64,000 nucleotides of DNA from Lysinibacillus xylanilyticus (GTDB lineage: Bacteria; Bacillota; Bacilli; Bacillales_A; Planococcaceae). Below, in pieces: positions 1 to 7,369 of this stretch. The notes below the pieces were generated by a model. It made no database searches. It saw only the letters and a list, made by a program, of their open reading frames with translations, and was not told where the DNA came from. The DNA lies in assembly GCF_001708185.1 (NCBI RefSeq), contig NZ_MDDN01000001.1, positions 186,001 to 250,000 on the forward strand, in the 5' to 3' direction. Numbering within the stretch: position 1 is the first letter of the stretch; each line of letters starts with the position of its first letter. The position numbers and the translations under genes were made by a program.

Positions 1-164
1 TAGGCAACGGGGCAAGAACTTTACAGCTAGTTGATCGTGTTGGTAATAATCTTGCGCACGGTGCAGGTATGTGTGGATCTATTAGTGGTAGTCTTCCTGT
101 CAATGTTGGCCAGCCAATGATTCGCGTAAGTGAAATAACAGTTGGAGGAACGAAGGGGGAATAA
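1..164 (+). CDS. tldD: TldD metalloprotease, C-terminal end (partial)
   Basis: The open frame enters from the left edge (first full codon at base 3) and stops with TAA at 162-164. The translated tail contains GMCGSISGSLPVNVGQP followed by IRVSEITVGG, the conserved C-terminus of the TldD half of the TldD/TldE zinc metalloprotease. It lies 3 bases before tldE in the same direction, the usual operon partner. Only about 54 residues are visible, so the HExxxH active site lies outside the window. Confidence 0.85.
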   Translation, partial: GNGARTLQLVDRVGNNLAHGAGMCGSISGSLPVNVGQPMIRVSEITVGGTKGE

Positions 165-167
165 TTT

Positions 168-1511
168 ATGAACATTGTAGAATATCAAGAAAAACTTCTA
201 GATAAGGCGATAAAGGCCGGTTTTAAAGAAGCTGAAGTATATTTTGAACGAAAAAACTCTTTTCAGTGTATGCTTTATGAAGGACAAATTGATAGCTATG
301 AAACGTCTGAGGATGGGGGTCTATGTCTACGTGGGCTGTATAACGGAAAATTGGGTTACGCCTATACGGAAAAATTAGACGATGATTCGATGTCCTTTTT
401 AATCGATAGTGCAAAAGCAAATGCAGATGTTCTAGATGAAGATGAGTGCATAGATATTTTTGAAGGCAGTAATGAATACACGTCCTATGAATTTTACAAT
501 GAGGAATTAGAGACTATTGGAATTCCTGAAAAAATAGAACTCCTTCGTTTAATTGAACAAAAAATTCGTGCGTATGATTCTCGTATTGTAACGCTAGATT
601 ATTGTTTCCTTCAAGAATATAGCACTGAACGTTCATTAGCGAATAGTAAAAACCTATCCTTATCGCATAAGGAGAACGGCTTAGTAATCTTCCTGTCTAC
701 AGTTGTCAGAGAAGGCGAGGAACTGAAAACGGGTAGTTATTTAAAAATGACACGTGATTTTCATTCTCTCAATGCAGATGAAATTGCAAAAGCAGCCGCT
801 GAGGAAGCACTTGCGAATCTAGGCGAAAAGTCGATTCCATCTGGAAAATATCCAATCATCCTACGCTCTGATGCGACAGCCTCTTTACTAAGTATTTTTA
901 TGCCTATTCTGTCAGCTGAAAATGCACAAAAGGACCAATCTTTATTAAAAGGGAAAGTCGGACAAAAAGTGGCGTCAGATACTTTTACATTGCTTAATGC
1001 CCCATTCCACCCTGAAGCTTTGTCTGGAGCAAGCTTTGATGGTGAAGGTGTTGCAACAAAAGAGCAGGCGATCATTTTAGATGGAATACTGCAAACACTA
1101 TTGCATAATAGAAAAACGGCAAAGAAGGAAGGCTGCGAAACGAGTGGGCATGCGCATAAAGATTCTTACAAGGGCACTTTATCAATCGCACCCCAAAATT
1201 TATATATTTCACCAGGTAAGCGATCACAAGAGGCGTTAATTGCCTCGGTATCTGAAGGAGTACTTATTACTAAATTATCTGGACTTCACTCTGGTACGAA
1301 TACAATTTCTGGCGATTTTTCTGTCGCGGCACAAGGATTCCATATTCAAGATGGTAAAATTGCTTCGCCTGTGAAACAAATGACAATTGCCGGAAACTTC
1401 TTTGATTTCTTAAACAATATCGAAGAAACTAGCTCAGAGCTTTACTTCCTGCCAAATGGGTATGGCTCCTCATCCCTCCTTGTGAAGGAACTATCTGTAA
1501 CAGTTGAATAA
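168..1511 (+). CDS. tldE: TldE/PmbA family metalloprotease subunit
   Basis: This 447-residue protein matches the PmbA/TldE family in length and content. Family members pair with TldD to form a heterodimeric zinc protease that degrades unfolded peptides and, in some bacteria, matures or exports small peptides such as microcins. TldE itself lacks the zinc site. The C-terminal half carries the family's GxxSGTNTISGDFSV-like stretch (about residues 370-385). The start is the ATG at 168, with a GGGGGAA ribosome site about 7 bases upstream. It directly follows tldD, so the two are probably co-transcribed, and a strong hairpin terminator ends the unit. Its substrate in this organism is unknown. Confidence 0.88.
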   Translation: MNIVEYQEKLLDKAIKAGFKEAEVYFERKNSFQCMLYEGQIDSYETSEDGGLCLRGLYNGKLGYAYTEKLDDDSMSFLIDSAKANADVLDEDECIDIFEGSNEYTSYEFYNEELETIGIPEKIELLRLIEQKIRAYDSRIVTLDYCFLQEYSTERSLANSKNLSLSHKENGLVIFLSTVVREGEELKTGSYLKMTRDFHSLNADEIAKAAAEEALANLGEKSIPSGKYPIILRSDATASLLSIFMPILSAENAQKDQSLLKGKVGQKVASDTFTLLNAPFHPEALSGASFDGEGVATKEQAIILDGILQTLLHNRKTAKKEGCETSGHAHKDSYKGTLSIAPQNLYISPGKRSQEALIASVSEGVLITKLSGLHSGTNTISGDFSVAAQGFHIQDGKIASPVKQMTIAGNFFDFLNNIEETSSELYFLPNGYGSSSLLVKELSVTVE

Positions 1512-1514
1512 TGT

Positions 1515-1559
1515 AAAAAAGCAAGTCCCCTTTTATTACAAGGTGACTTGCTTTTTTTG
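1515..1559. terminator. Bidirectional terminator between tldE and queT
   Basis: The hairpin pairs AAGCAAGTC with GACTTGCTT and has an A-run on the left and a T-run on the right. It can therefore end both tldE (plus) and the converging queT transcript (minus). Confidence 0.85.
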
Positions 1560-1567
1560 TGTTTAAA

Positions 1568-2077
1568 TTATTTCGATAAATCGATTTTTTTATTTAATAA
1601 ATAAATAGTCACACCACCAACAGTCATTGACAGCAATTCCCCAACCCCAACCGTAAACCAAGTTGCCCAAAACGGAAGATCATAGAGGATTGTTAATTGT
1701 CCTGCAACGGTGAACATTGATACAGCAAAAATCAATGCAGTTATAACCATTTTCACAATATCATTTGTTATATTTTTCGTTACTCTTCGGCAAAGAATTA
1801 ATACAAGAAATGTCCCAATACCACCAATAGGTACATCTAACATCCATGTTGGTGACATGAAATTTGCAAGTACTACTCCTAATGTCACGGCTACTACATA
1901 TCGCTTGTTGTACAATGCCAAATAGTTGAACATCTCTGACAAACGTAGCTGTACTGCCCCAAAACTAATAACTGACAATAAAACAGTTACAGCCACATAT
2001 AAAGCTGCAACAAGTGCCGTCTTTGTAAGTTCACTTACAGAAGTACGGCTTGAATCTTTTACAATAGATGTATTCAA
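1568..2077 (-). CDS. queT: QueT family queuosine-precursor transporter (ECF S component)
   Basis: This 169-residue hydrophobic protein has about five membrane segments. It resembles QueT (COG4708), the substrate-binding S component thought to import queuosine precursors such as preQ1 with a shared ECF energy module. The motif LRLSEMFNYLALYNKRY near residues 45-60 fits the family. The start is a TTG at 2077, 7-8 bases from an AAAGGAG ribosome site at 2085-2091. That site is the pairing partner in the upstream leader structure, which suggests translational control by the ligand. The gene is monocistronic, with its own promoter and terminator. The substrate is inferred from family knowledge. Confidence 0.8.
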   Translation of the reverse strand: MNTSIVKDSSRTSVSELTKTALVAALYVAVTVLLSVISFGAVQLRLSEMFNYLALYNKRYVVAVTLGVVLANFMSPTWMLDVPIGGIGTFLVLILCRRVTKNITNDIVKMVITALIFAVSMFTVAGQLTILYDLPFWATWFTVGVGELLSMTVGGVTIYLLNKKIDLSK

Positions 2078-2084
2078 TTTTATT

Positions 2085-2190
2085 CTCCTTTGTAAAATAG
2101 CACATCCGCTATTTTAGTCATAACTACGACCAAAGGAAGAGAGCATTTCGCCCTATCTGAAGTGCCGTAGTGCAAGCTAATTTTTGCTTA
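2085..2190 (-). ncRNA. Candidate preQ1-II-like riboswitch in the queT leader
   Basis: On the minus strand an outer stem pairs ACTACG (2166-2171) with CGTAGT (2123-2128). Its loop holds UUCCUUUG (2131-2138), which can pair over 8 bases with CAAAGGAG (2085-2092), the queT ribosome site. Between them a second hairpin pairs AAAAUAGC and GCUAUUUU (2094-2115). A hairpin, a loop-to-Shine-Dalgarno pseudoknot and a short hairpin just before the ribosome site is the layout of preQ1-II (COG4708) riboswitches. A small extra hairpin (AGGGC/GCUCU) sits in the loop. The class assignment is inference; the base pairing is read directly. Confidence 0.55.
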
Positions 2191-2197
2191 CTTGCGT

Positions 2198-2227
2198 ATT
2201 ATAGCAGAAGAATTTAATAATGAACAA
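2198..2227 (-). promoter_or_regulatory. SigA-type promoter of queT
   Basis: On the minus strand a perfect -10 TATAAT (2198-2203) lies 18 bases from a -35-like TTGTTC (2222-2227). Transcription would start near 2190 and give a leader of about 110 bases containing the candidate riboswitch. Confidence 0.6.
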
Positions 2228-2229
2228 TC

Positions 2230-2985
2230 TTATTTTGTAAGCCAGCCACCATCAATCGGTATAATTGCACCATGTATATAATCAGCCGATTGACTAGCTA
2301 AATAAAGTGTGAGATTCGCCACTTCACTTGGTTGGGCCCAGCGACCTGCAGGCGTTTCATTCGCTACCCATTTCGCCATTTCTCCGTCCCCTTCAAAGTC
2401 AGCCTTGTTCATTGGTGTTTGAATGGCTCCAGGTGCGATGGCATTGGCACGAATTCCCTCACGACAGTAATCTAAATCTAACTGCTTCGTATAACCAACA
2501 ATCGCATGTTTAGACGCTGTGTAAGCAGCTCCACCACCACCAGCCACAAGCCCTGCAATAGATGCCATATTGACGATTATGCCTGATTTTCGTTTTACCA
2601 TATGAGGTAATACCGTATTCGTCACAAAAAAAGTGCCCTTTACATTCGTATTCATGATTTTATCCCAAAGCGCTTCATCTGTATCAAGCGTCTTTGCAAA
2701 GCCATCTAAAATGCCTGCAGTATTTAATAAAATATCTACTTGTTTAAATATTGAAACTACGGCTTCAAATGCTTGCTCAACATCGTTCATATTACATACA
2801 CTACCTACTCTATATGCAAAATGATGAGGATATTGCTGATGTAGTGTTATTAACCCTTGCTCATCCAAATCAAAACCGAATACGTTTGCTCCATTCTCTA
2901 AAAATGCACTAGCTTGAGCCTGTCCAATACCTGAAGCAGCCCCCGTTACAAATACCGTCTTACCCTTATATTCTTCAAACTTCAT
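2230..2985 (-). CDS. Short-chain dehydrogenase/reductase (SDR), FabG-like
   Basis: This is a classical SDR of 251 residues with a Rossmann fold. It has the glycine-rich VTGAASGIGQ nucleotide motif near residue 12, the structural motif around NTAG, the catalytic Ser in VNMASIAG, and YTASK at the YxxxK catalytic site. The C-terminal PIDGGW is typical of 3-oxoacyl-ACP reductase-like and sugar/alcohol dehydrogenases. Nothing in the sequence fixes the substrate. I chose the ATG at 2985, preceded by AGGAGAG at 2991-2997; the open frame runs 13 codons further upstream without a ribosome site. The gene stands alone after the terminator of the small DUF2829 gene. Confidence 0.82.
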   Translation of the reverse strand: MKFEEYKGKTVFVTGAASGIGQAQASAFLENGANVFGFDLDEQGLITLHQQYPHHFAYRVGSVCNMNDVEQAFEAVVSIFKQVDILLNTAGILDGFAKTLDTDEALWDKIMNTNVKGTFFVTNTVLPHMVKRKSGIIVNMASIAGLVAGGGGAAYTASKHAIVGYTKQLDLDYCREGIRANAIAPGAIQTPMNKADFEGDGEMAKWVANETPAGRWAQPSEVANLTLYLASQSADYIHGAIIPIDGGWLTK

Positions 2986-3010
2986 AACATCTCTCCTCAA
3001 AAAATAAACA

Positions 3011-3037
3011 AGAAGCCACCTCATTTGAGATGGCTTC
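3011..3037 (-). terminator. Terminator downstream of the DUF2829 gene
   Basis: AGAAGCCA and TGGCTTCT form a hairpin that is followed on the minus strand by a T-rich stretch. It lies between the DUF2829 stop codon and the SDR start. Confidence 0.65.
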
Positions 3038-3045
3038 TCTTTGGA

Positions 3046-3267
3046 TTAATTGACAATGATCCAATCTTCCGCTAACAAATCACAGACTGTCGGTGTAAAC
3101 ATTGTGTAGCCCTCACCACGTACATTAATTAAAAAATACGGATTTAAAGTTTCACCATCATGCTCGCTTTGCCCAACAAGCTTGACATATAATTCTGCGC
3201 CGCCCCAACCTTCACGAATTACTTTTTCTCCTGCTTTTAAGCGTGGTAATATCTCTTCAAACGTCAT
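3046..3267 (-). CDS. DUF2829 / Thoeris anti-defence Tad2-like domain protein
   Basis: This small 73-residue protein begins MTFEEILPRLKAGEKVIREGW and ends LLAEDWIIVN. Both signatures match DUF2829, now also described as the Tad2-like fold. Phage Tad2 proteins bind cyclic ADP-ribose-type signal molecules and so block Thoeris defence. Chromosomal relatives are common in Firmicutes, and their role is mostly unknown. The ATG at 3267 has a GGATGAG ribosome site. The frame stays open upstream to 3516, but that extension is unlike the family, so I exclude it. No phage or defence gene is adjacent. Domain call is firm; function is not. Confidence 0.75.
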   Translation of the reverse strand: MTFEEILPRLKAGEKVIREGWGGAELYVKLVGQSEHDGETLNPYFLINVRGEGYTMFTPTVCDLLAEDWIIVN

Positions 3268-3702
3268 ATAACACTCATCCTTTTTTATCAAATACTTAGC
3301 AACTATCCATAATAATTTTACTATAAAAAAAATAATTATATAGCTTAAATTTCTTTTTGCATGTAGGAATCTATTTTTTTCTTCATCTGCAGCTGCTCCA
3401 TCGCCACTGTTAGCCTCATTGACCATCAAATTGCTTGGGGCTGAATCGCTTACTAAAAAGTTAACTGTGATGCTTACGATAAAGTGTGGACGATCTTCTA
3501 CGTTGTCATTCTCCAATCATTTCATTTTTCTCGTTTTAACAAATTTTAGCTTCTCCTTGTTTATTACTTTGCCAGTAGCATTGCCATTGAACATTTAGGA
3601 CAGGTACTAATTTAACAGAACAAATCACAGTTAGCTGTTTTTCGTATGTACTTTTACCTCTATATTACCTAAAATGGAAATATATACAGGGAGAATTATA
3701 AA

Positions 3703-4318
3703 ATGAAAAAATTAATTTTTAGTGCAGCATTCGTATTAAGTTTAGGATTGGCTGGTTGTGGAGATGATGCCGCCAAAGAAGAAAAGTCAAAAGAGGAAAC
3801 ACAAAAATCTGTGTCAACAGATAAAACTAATGATTCATCGGAAAAAGATGACGTACAAGAAAATGCAAATTTAAAAGCCATTAATACTTATACTAACAAA
3901 GAATTAGGCATCCGTGGGCAATCTGGGCCAATACTGTACAATATCGAAGCTATTAATTAAACCCAAAACTGAAGAAGCAGCTAATTTATTTGATGTAGCT
4001 GTAGGAGAAGAAGTAGATGCTTTAACTATTTCTATGAGTGGTGAAAATACATCTACTGAAGATATGAATTTTTATCTTGGGCAAGCCGTAATCATTACAA
4101 ATACAAAAGAACAATTAGAGCCTGATATGGTTTTATCTGAACATATAGAGGGTAACTATCTTGGGAAAGTAAAACATGAAGGCTATAATGTATATGTTTT
4201 AAAAAATTCCAAGGTTGAGGATTTGAAAAATATCGAAATTCGTGTGAGTGCTCCTACAAATTCTAATTTTGATGAGCAAGGTGAAGATGTTACTCATACT
4301 ATTGAAGTAAATAAATAA
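3703..4318 (+). pseudogene. Frameshifted DUF4352-like lipoprotein
   Basis: The first part (3703-3960) begins with a lipoprotein signal peptide, MKKLIFSAAFVLSLGLAGC, where LAGC is the lipobox. An acidic, Lys/Ser-rich linker follows. The frame stops at 3958-3960 just as the folded domain begins (ELGIRGQSGPILYNIEAIN). The remaining domain continues in another frame to 4318 (PKTEEAANLF through THTIEVNK), which has the beta-rich pattern of DUF4352-type extracellular domains. One frameshift near 3945-3965 explains both pieces. It could be a real inactivation or a sequencing error. The upstream AGGGAG ribosome site is intact. Confidence 0.6.
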
Positions 4319-4364
4319 TAAAATGAAGTCACATTAGTGGCTTGTGAAAACTTTTAGCCAAAAA

Positions 4365-4470
4365 ACAAAATCGAGTAGAAGACTTTCCCACCACCGTACG
4401 CACAGTTCAGTATTGGGCGATTCAACCTCCTAGTGATAACACTCCTCCAGCTTCGTTACATCTTCCCCGC
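4365..4470 (-). mobile_element. Probable remnant of a group II intron 3' end
   Basis: On the minus strand CGTACGGTGGTGGGAAAG is followed by CTTCTACTCGATTTTG. This resembles the region between the maturase ORF and domain VI of bacterial group II introns, which often read CGTACGGTGGTGTGAGAGG with an end near CTCCTACTCGAT. No maturase ORF remains. The match is from memory, so it is a moderate-confidence call. The surrounding gap (4319-4612) holds nothing else I can support. Confidence 0.4.
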
Positions 4471-4612
4471 TTTTCATTTGTGAAAGCTCGATGTAATATC
4501 TCGCTTTTCGATAGTCGCCAATATCATAATGAACAAATTTCCTCCAAGCTTTCAAAGTTTCCTCTATCTATACACTGTAAGACTGTGTTAATTTTTTTCA
4601 CCTCATTCAGCT

Positions 4613-5176
4613 TTAACTTGACTCACGATCTAAATGCGCTAAATCTTCTAAACTTAATTTTTTTACTATTTCATAGCCCTTTCCAGGACCTTTTGGCTTA
4701 ACAATCACCATTCCCATGTTTGAAATTTTCCCTAATCCAACACCTTCAGGAAAGCTATGGGCAATAATTACTTGATTCATTCCTTGCGGCGGCTTTCTTT
4801 CTAACACGGATTGCAAATTTGATAATATATTCGTTTGTTCATTGATAGGGATTTTACTACCCAATTTATAGATCTCATACCAAAAGGGATCCATTCTTAC
4901 ATACGCATAAGGAAATGCGAGCTGTGCCGTTTCAAGTGTGCGACAAAAAGGACTTACGACAATTGTTGAACTAATCGGTATTTGTAAATAGCGTAGCATT
5001 TGTCCAAAGTAGATTGCCCCCCTTCGCCCGACTTCAGACAAATTTCTTTGAGTAAAACAATCTTGAAAACTTAAATATGGCTGATCTACACCGACCGTTG
5101 CTTCTCCATGCCTTGCATACAAAATGTATCCACCTTTTTTCAATAAATCAAGGATTGTTTCATCCAAATCCTTCAT
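4613..5176 (-). CDS. Histidine phosphatase family protein
   Basis: This 187-residue protein has the phosphoglycerate-mutase-type signature YARHGE near residue 22, in which the His is transiently phosphorylated. A conserved Arg follows in FCRTLETAQ (about residue 79) and a second catalytic His in IIAHSFPEG (about residue 140). The family removes phosphate from sugars, nucleotides or proteins, and the substrate cannot be read here. The SD-like GGGGGGAG lies directly against the ATG at 5176, so a TTG at 5167 is a possible alternative start. It is not in an obvious operon and lies beside an intron remnant and a repeat element. Confidence 0.72.
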   Translation of the reverse strand: MKDLDETILDLLKKGGYILYARHGEATVGVDQPYLSFQDCFTQRNLSEVGRRGAIYFGQMLRYLQIPISSTIVVSPFCRTLETAQLAFPYAYVRMDPFWYEIYKLGSKIPINEQTNILSNLQSVLERKPPQGMNQVIIAHSFPEGVGLGKISNMGMVIVKPKGPGKGYEIVKKLSLEDLAHLDRESS

Positions 5177-5356
5177 CTCCCCCCAATAATCCCATTCTGA
5201 TTATTAGTACTATATGAAATGAATTGCTCAAAAAATGTAAAAGTGAAAGTCGCAACAGCTTTTCGTATTGTGAACCAGTACTCCACAGGTAGAACAGCTA
5301 AATTAGCCAATAAATCCTTACTTCGCCGGTAGCGGACTTCGATCGATAAAGATAAA

Positions 5357-5512
5357 AAGAGGCTTGGACAGAACTCGATTATTTTGAAAAATAGCGAAAA
5401 CAGGTAATAACTTTTTCCCTTCAATGAGTAGAGTGTTCCTTCCTAAATCAAAAAAAATGTTAGACCGAATGCATTCGGTCTAACATTTTTTTTCTTTTTG
5501 TCCCAGCCTCTT
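5357..5512. repeat. Inverted-repeat element with GAGGCTGGGACA-type ends
   Basis: The left end AAGAGGCTTGGACAGAA and the right end TTTGTCCCAGCCTCTT are near-perfect inverted repeats about 155 bases apart. GAGGCTGGGACA ends are familiar from small intergenic repeats in Bacillales and related Firmicutes (recalled). No coding sequence lies inside; it contains the palindrome-terminator described separately. An 83-codon frame running across it has no family features. Confidence 0.6.
5456..5493. terminator. Palindromic terminator downstream of the sensor kinase
   Basis: AATGTTAGACCGAATG (5456-5471) is followed at once by its exact reverse complement (5472-5487). A-runs and T-runs flank it, so it can work in both directions. 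It lies inside the inverted-repeat element and just past the stop codon of the minus-strand kinase gene. Confidence 0.8.
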
Positions 5513-5518
5513 AGAAAT

Positions 5519-6823
5519 TTACTTTATCGGAATTTTTACGATTACTGTTGTCTCTAAATGTTTTGATGAGTCGATAGAAATTTGTCCGTTGTATTTATTG
5601 ACAATTTCATTCACAATAAATAAGCCTTGCCCTCTAATTTTTTCATTTTCTGGTTTCTTTGTAGAAAATCCTTGCTTAAATATTTGTGAGACATTTTCAA
5701 TATTAGGACCAGTATTTGTAATTTTGAACTCATACTGTGTTTCATCTGCATTACAGTAAATTGTTATTTTTCGTTGACCCTCTGGTAATTCTATTGCCGC
5801 GTCAATGGCATTATCAATTAAATTCGACAAAATTTTAATTAAATCTGTTGTTTTAATTTTATTAAATTCATCGTCCGAAATTGTAAAATCCATATCGATA
5901 GTATGATTTTGTGCTGTTAGTTTTTTCGTTTGCAACAATATTGATAAGCCTGGATGATCAATATTTAATTTAAGTGACTCAATAGCTTGAACCTCTTTAG
6001 AAAGAGAAGATACATATTGTTTTGCTTGCTCAGGTTTATCTAATTGAAGAAGTCCATGTAATACTTGTATATGATTTGTGAAATCATGCCTTATAGAAGA
6101 CACCGAAGTAATTAAAGCTTTAATTTCTGCTTGGTATGTATCTTCTGTTGCTCCAACTTCCTTCGCCACTTCTTTTTGATACCATCTTTGTAAAAATAAA
6201 AAAGAACCAATAACGATTAGAATAAAAACACCATTAAAAAACAAGGTAAAAAGATTATCCTCTATCACTTTCCCTTTAATGCCATTCAGTTTATCTGCAC
6301 TTATATCGATACCTAGGTATCCAATAATATTCCCTCCATCATTTATCGGTGCACCAACAGACACATAGGCACCATGAACAGCATCATGTATTACTTCCGT
6401 TACATAGGTTTCTCCCCTATAAGCTTTTTGTACTTCCGACTCAGGAACCGTACAGACTCCTCCAATATCGAAACTGTTCGTCAAATCGGGAGGTAACCCC
6501 ATAATCATTGCTGTAGAAAACTTTGGATTATCAATTTCCACTGTATAAACAAATAATGCACCAATTTTTTCTCTTGCATCATTTAAGTAGTTTCGTATTT
6601 CCCAATAATAATCGTTTTTTTGCGGGTTATTTAAAAATTGTTTGTACACCTCGACATCCATTGAAGAGGCAATAGAAATCGCCGCTTCCAAACTTTGATT
6701 TGCTATCGATTCTTCCACTGTCTTCTTCATTTTTAAATAAGACGTATAGATATTCAAACTAGTAAACAATAATAATAAGATCGTTGATAATATTAAAATT
6801 AATTTTATTTTTCGGTTTTTCAT
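5519..6823 (-). CDS. Sensor histidine kinase with extracellular sensor domain and GHKL ATPase
   Basis: This 434-residue protein has a first membrane segment at about residues 7-28. An extracytoplasmic PAS/Cache-like region follows (about 30-185, with GAPINDGGNIIGYLGIDIS at its end), then a second membrane segment (about 190-212). The dimerisation helix SIRHDFTNHIQVLHGLLQ carries the phospho-His in the RHDxxNH pattern of AgrC, CitA/DcuS and Spo0B-like kinases. The C-terminal ATPase domain has LIDNAIDAA (N box) and GQGLFIVNEI (G box). No response regulator lies next to it, so the partner must be elsewhere. The ligand is unknown. Confidence 0.85.
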   Translation of the reverse strand: MKNRKIKLILILSTILLLLFTSLNIYTSYLKMKKTVEESIANQSLEAAISIASSMDVEVYKQFLNNPQKNDYYWEIRNYLNDAREKIGALFVYTVEIDNPKFSTAMIMGLPPDLTNSFDIGGVCTVPESEVQKAYRGETYVTEVIHDAVHGAYVSVGAPINDGGNIIGYLGIDISADKLNGIKGKVIEDNLFTLFFNGVFILIVIGSFLFLQRWYQKEVAKEVGATEDTYQAEIKALITSVSSIRHDFTNHIQVLHGLLQLDKPEQAKQYVSSLSKEVQAIESLKLNIDHPGLSILLQTKKLTAQNHTIDMDFTISDDEFNKIKTTDLIKILSNLIDNAIDAAIELPEGQRKITIYCNADETQYEFKITNTGPNIENVSQIFKQGFSTKKPENEKIRGQGLFIVNEIVNKYNGQISIDSSKHLETTVIVKIPIK

Positions 6824-7329
6824 ACAAACTGGTACTTCCTCATCTATAGAAATATAATGATGTAATCATTTAGTTTGAGCTGACTTTCGCATTAAACACA
6901 AAAATTGTTAGCTGAAGGTGACATGTTGTCATACTTTTTACTATTGCAACAATTCAAACCAACAATACTATTATACTATAGTAAATTTTATTTTTTATAG
7001 TTGTTTCGATTCGTTTTTTTTAGCCACTTCCTTAGTGGTTCGTACCCATTGAAAAATTTCGCAAGACGTTTCAGAAAGATTTGGACGCATTGTTACCTAC
7101 TTCAATCACTTTCATTCATCGTGCTAATTGAGTGAAACAAGCGGATTTGTACTTCGGCTTATTAGCATCGTTCCAATTACTTAGATAATTACTATTTTAC
7201 ACTTTTTTTACAAACAAGGATTCTTCGGTTCCCGAAAGAGAATATTTGTTCCTAGTTTATCATTACAAGAAGATTTTGGCTACCACCATCTGACATTCAC
7301 CACCCACTTACTTATTGGGAAAATGAAAA
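6824..7329. other. Intergenic gap with no recognised gene
   Basis: About 500 AT-rich bases separate the sensor kinase start from the terminator of the germination gene. I see no ORF with a ribosome site, no RNA family and no repeat shared with the rest of the window. The kinase promoter must lie in its left part. Confidence 0.5.
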
Positions 7330-7355
7330 GACCAGGCATATAATACCTGATCTCT
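7330..7355 (-). terminator. Terminator of the germination gene
   Basis: On the minus strand AGATCAGG pairs with CCTGGTCT (one wobble) and is followed by TTTTC, just past the stop codon of the GerA-family gene. Confidence 0.7.
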
Positions 7356-7369
7356 GTTTAAGTAAGTAT

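Noticed and set aside
3268-3516. Upstream extension of the DUF2829 frame (83 extra codons)
   Set aside because: The extension has no family similarity I recognise and no ribosome site, whereas a clear start with GGATGAG exists at 3267.
5173-5424. 83-codon frame upstream of the histidine phosphatase
   Set aside because: It runs across an inverted-repeat element and intergenic DNA and shows no domain.
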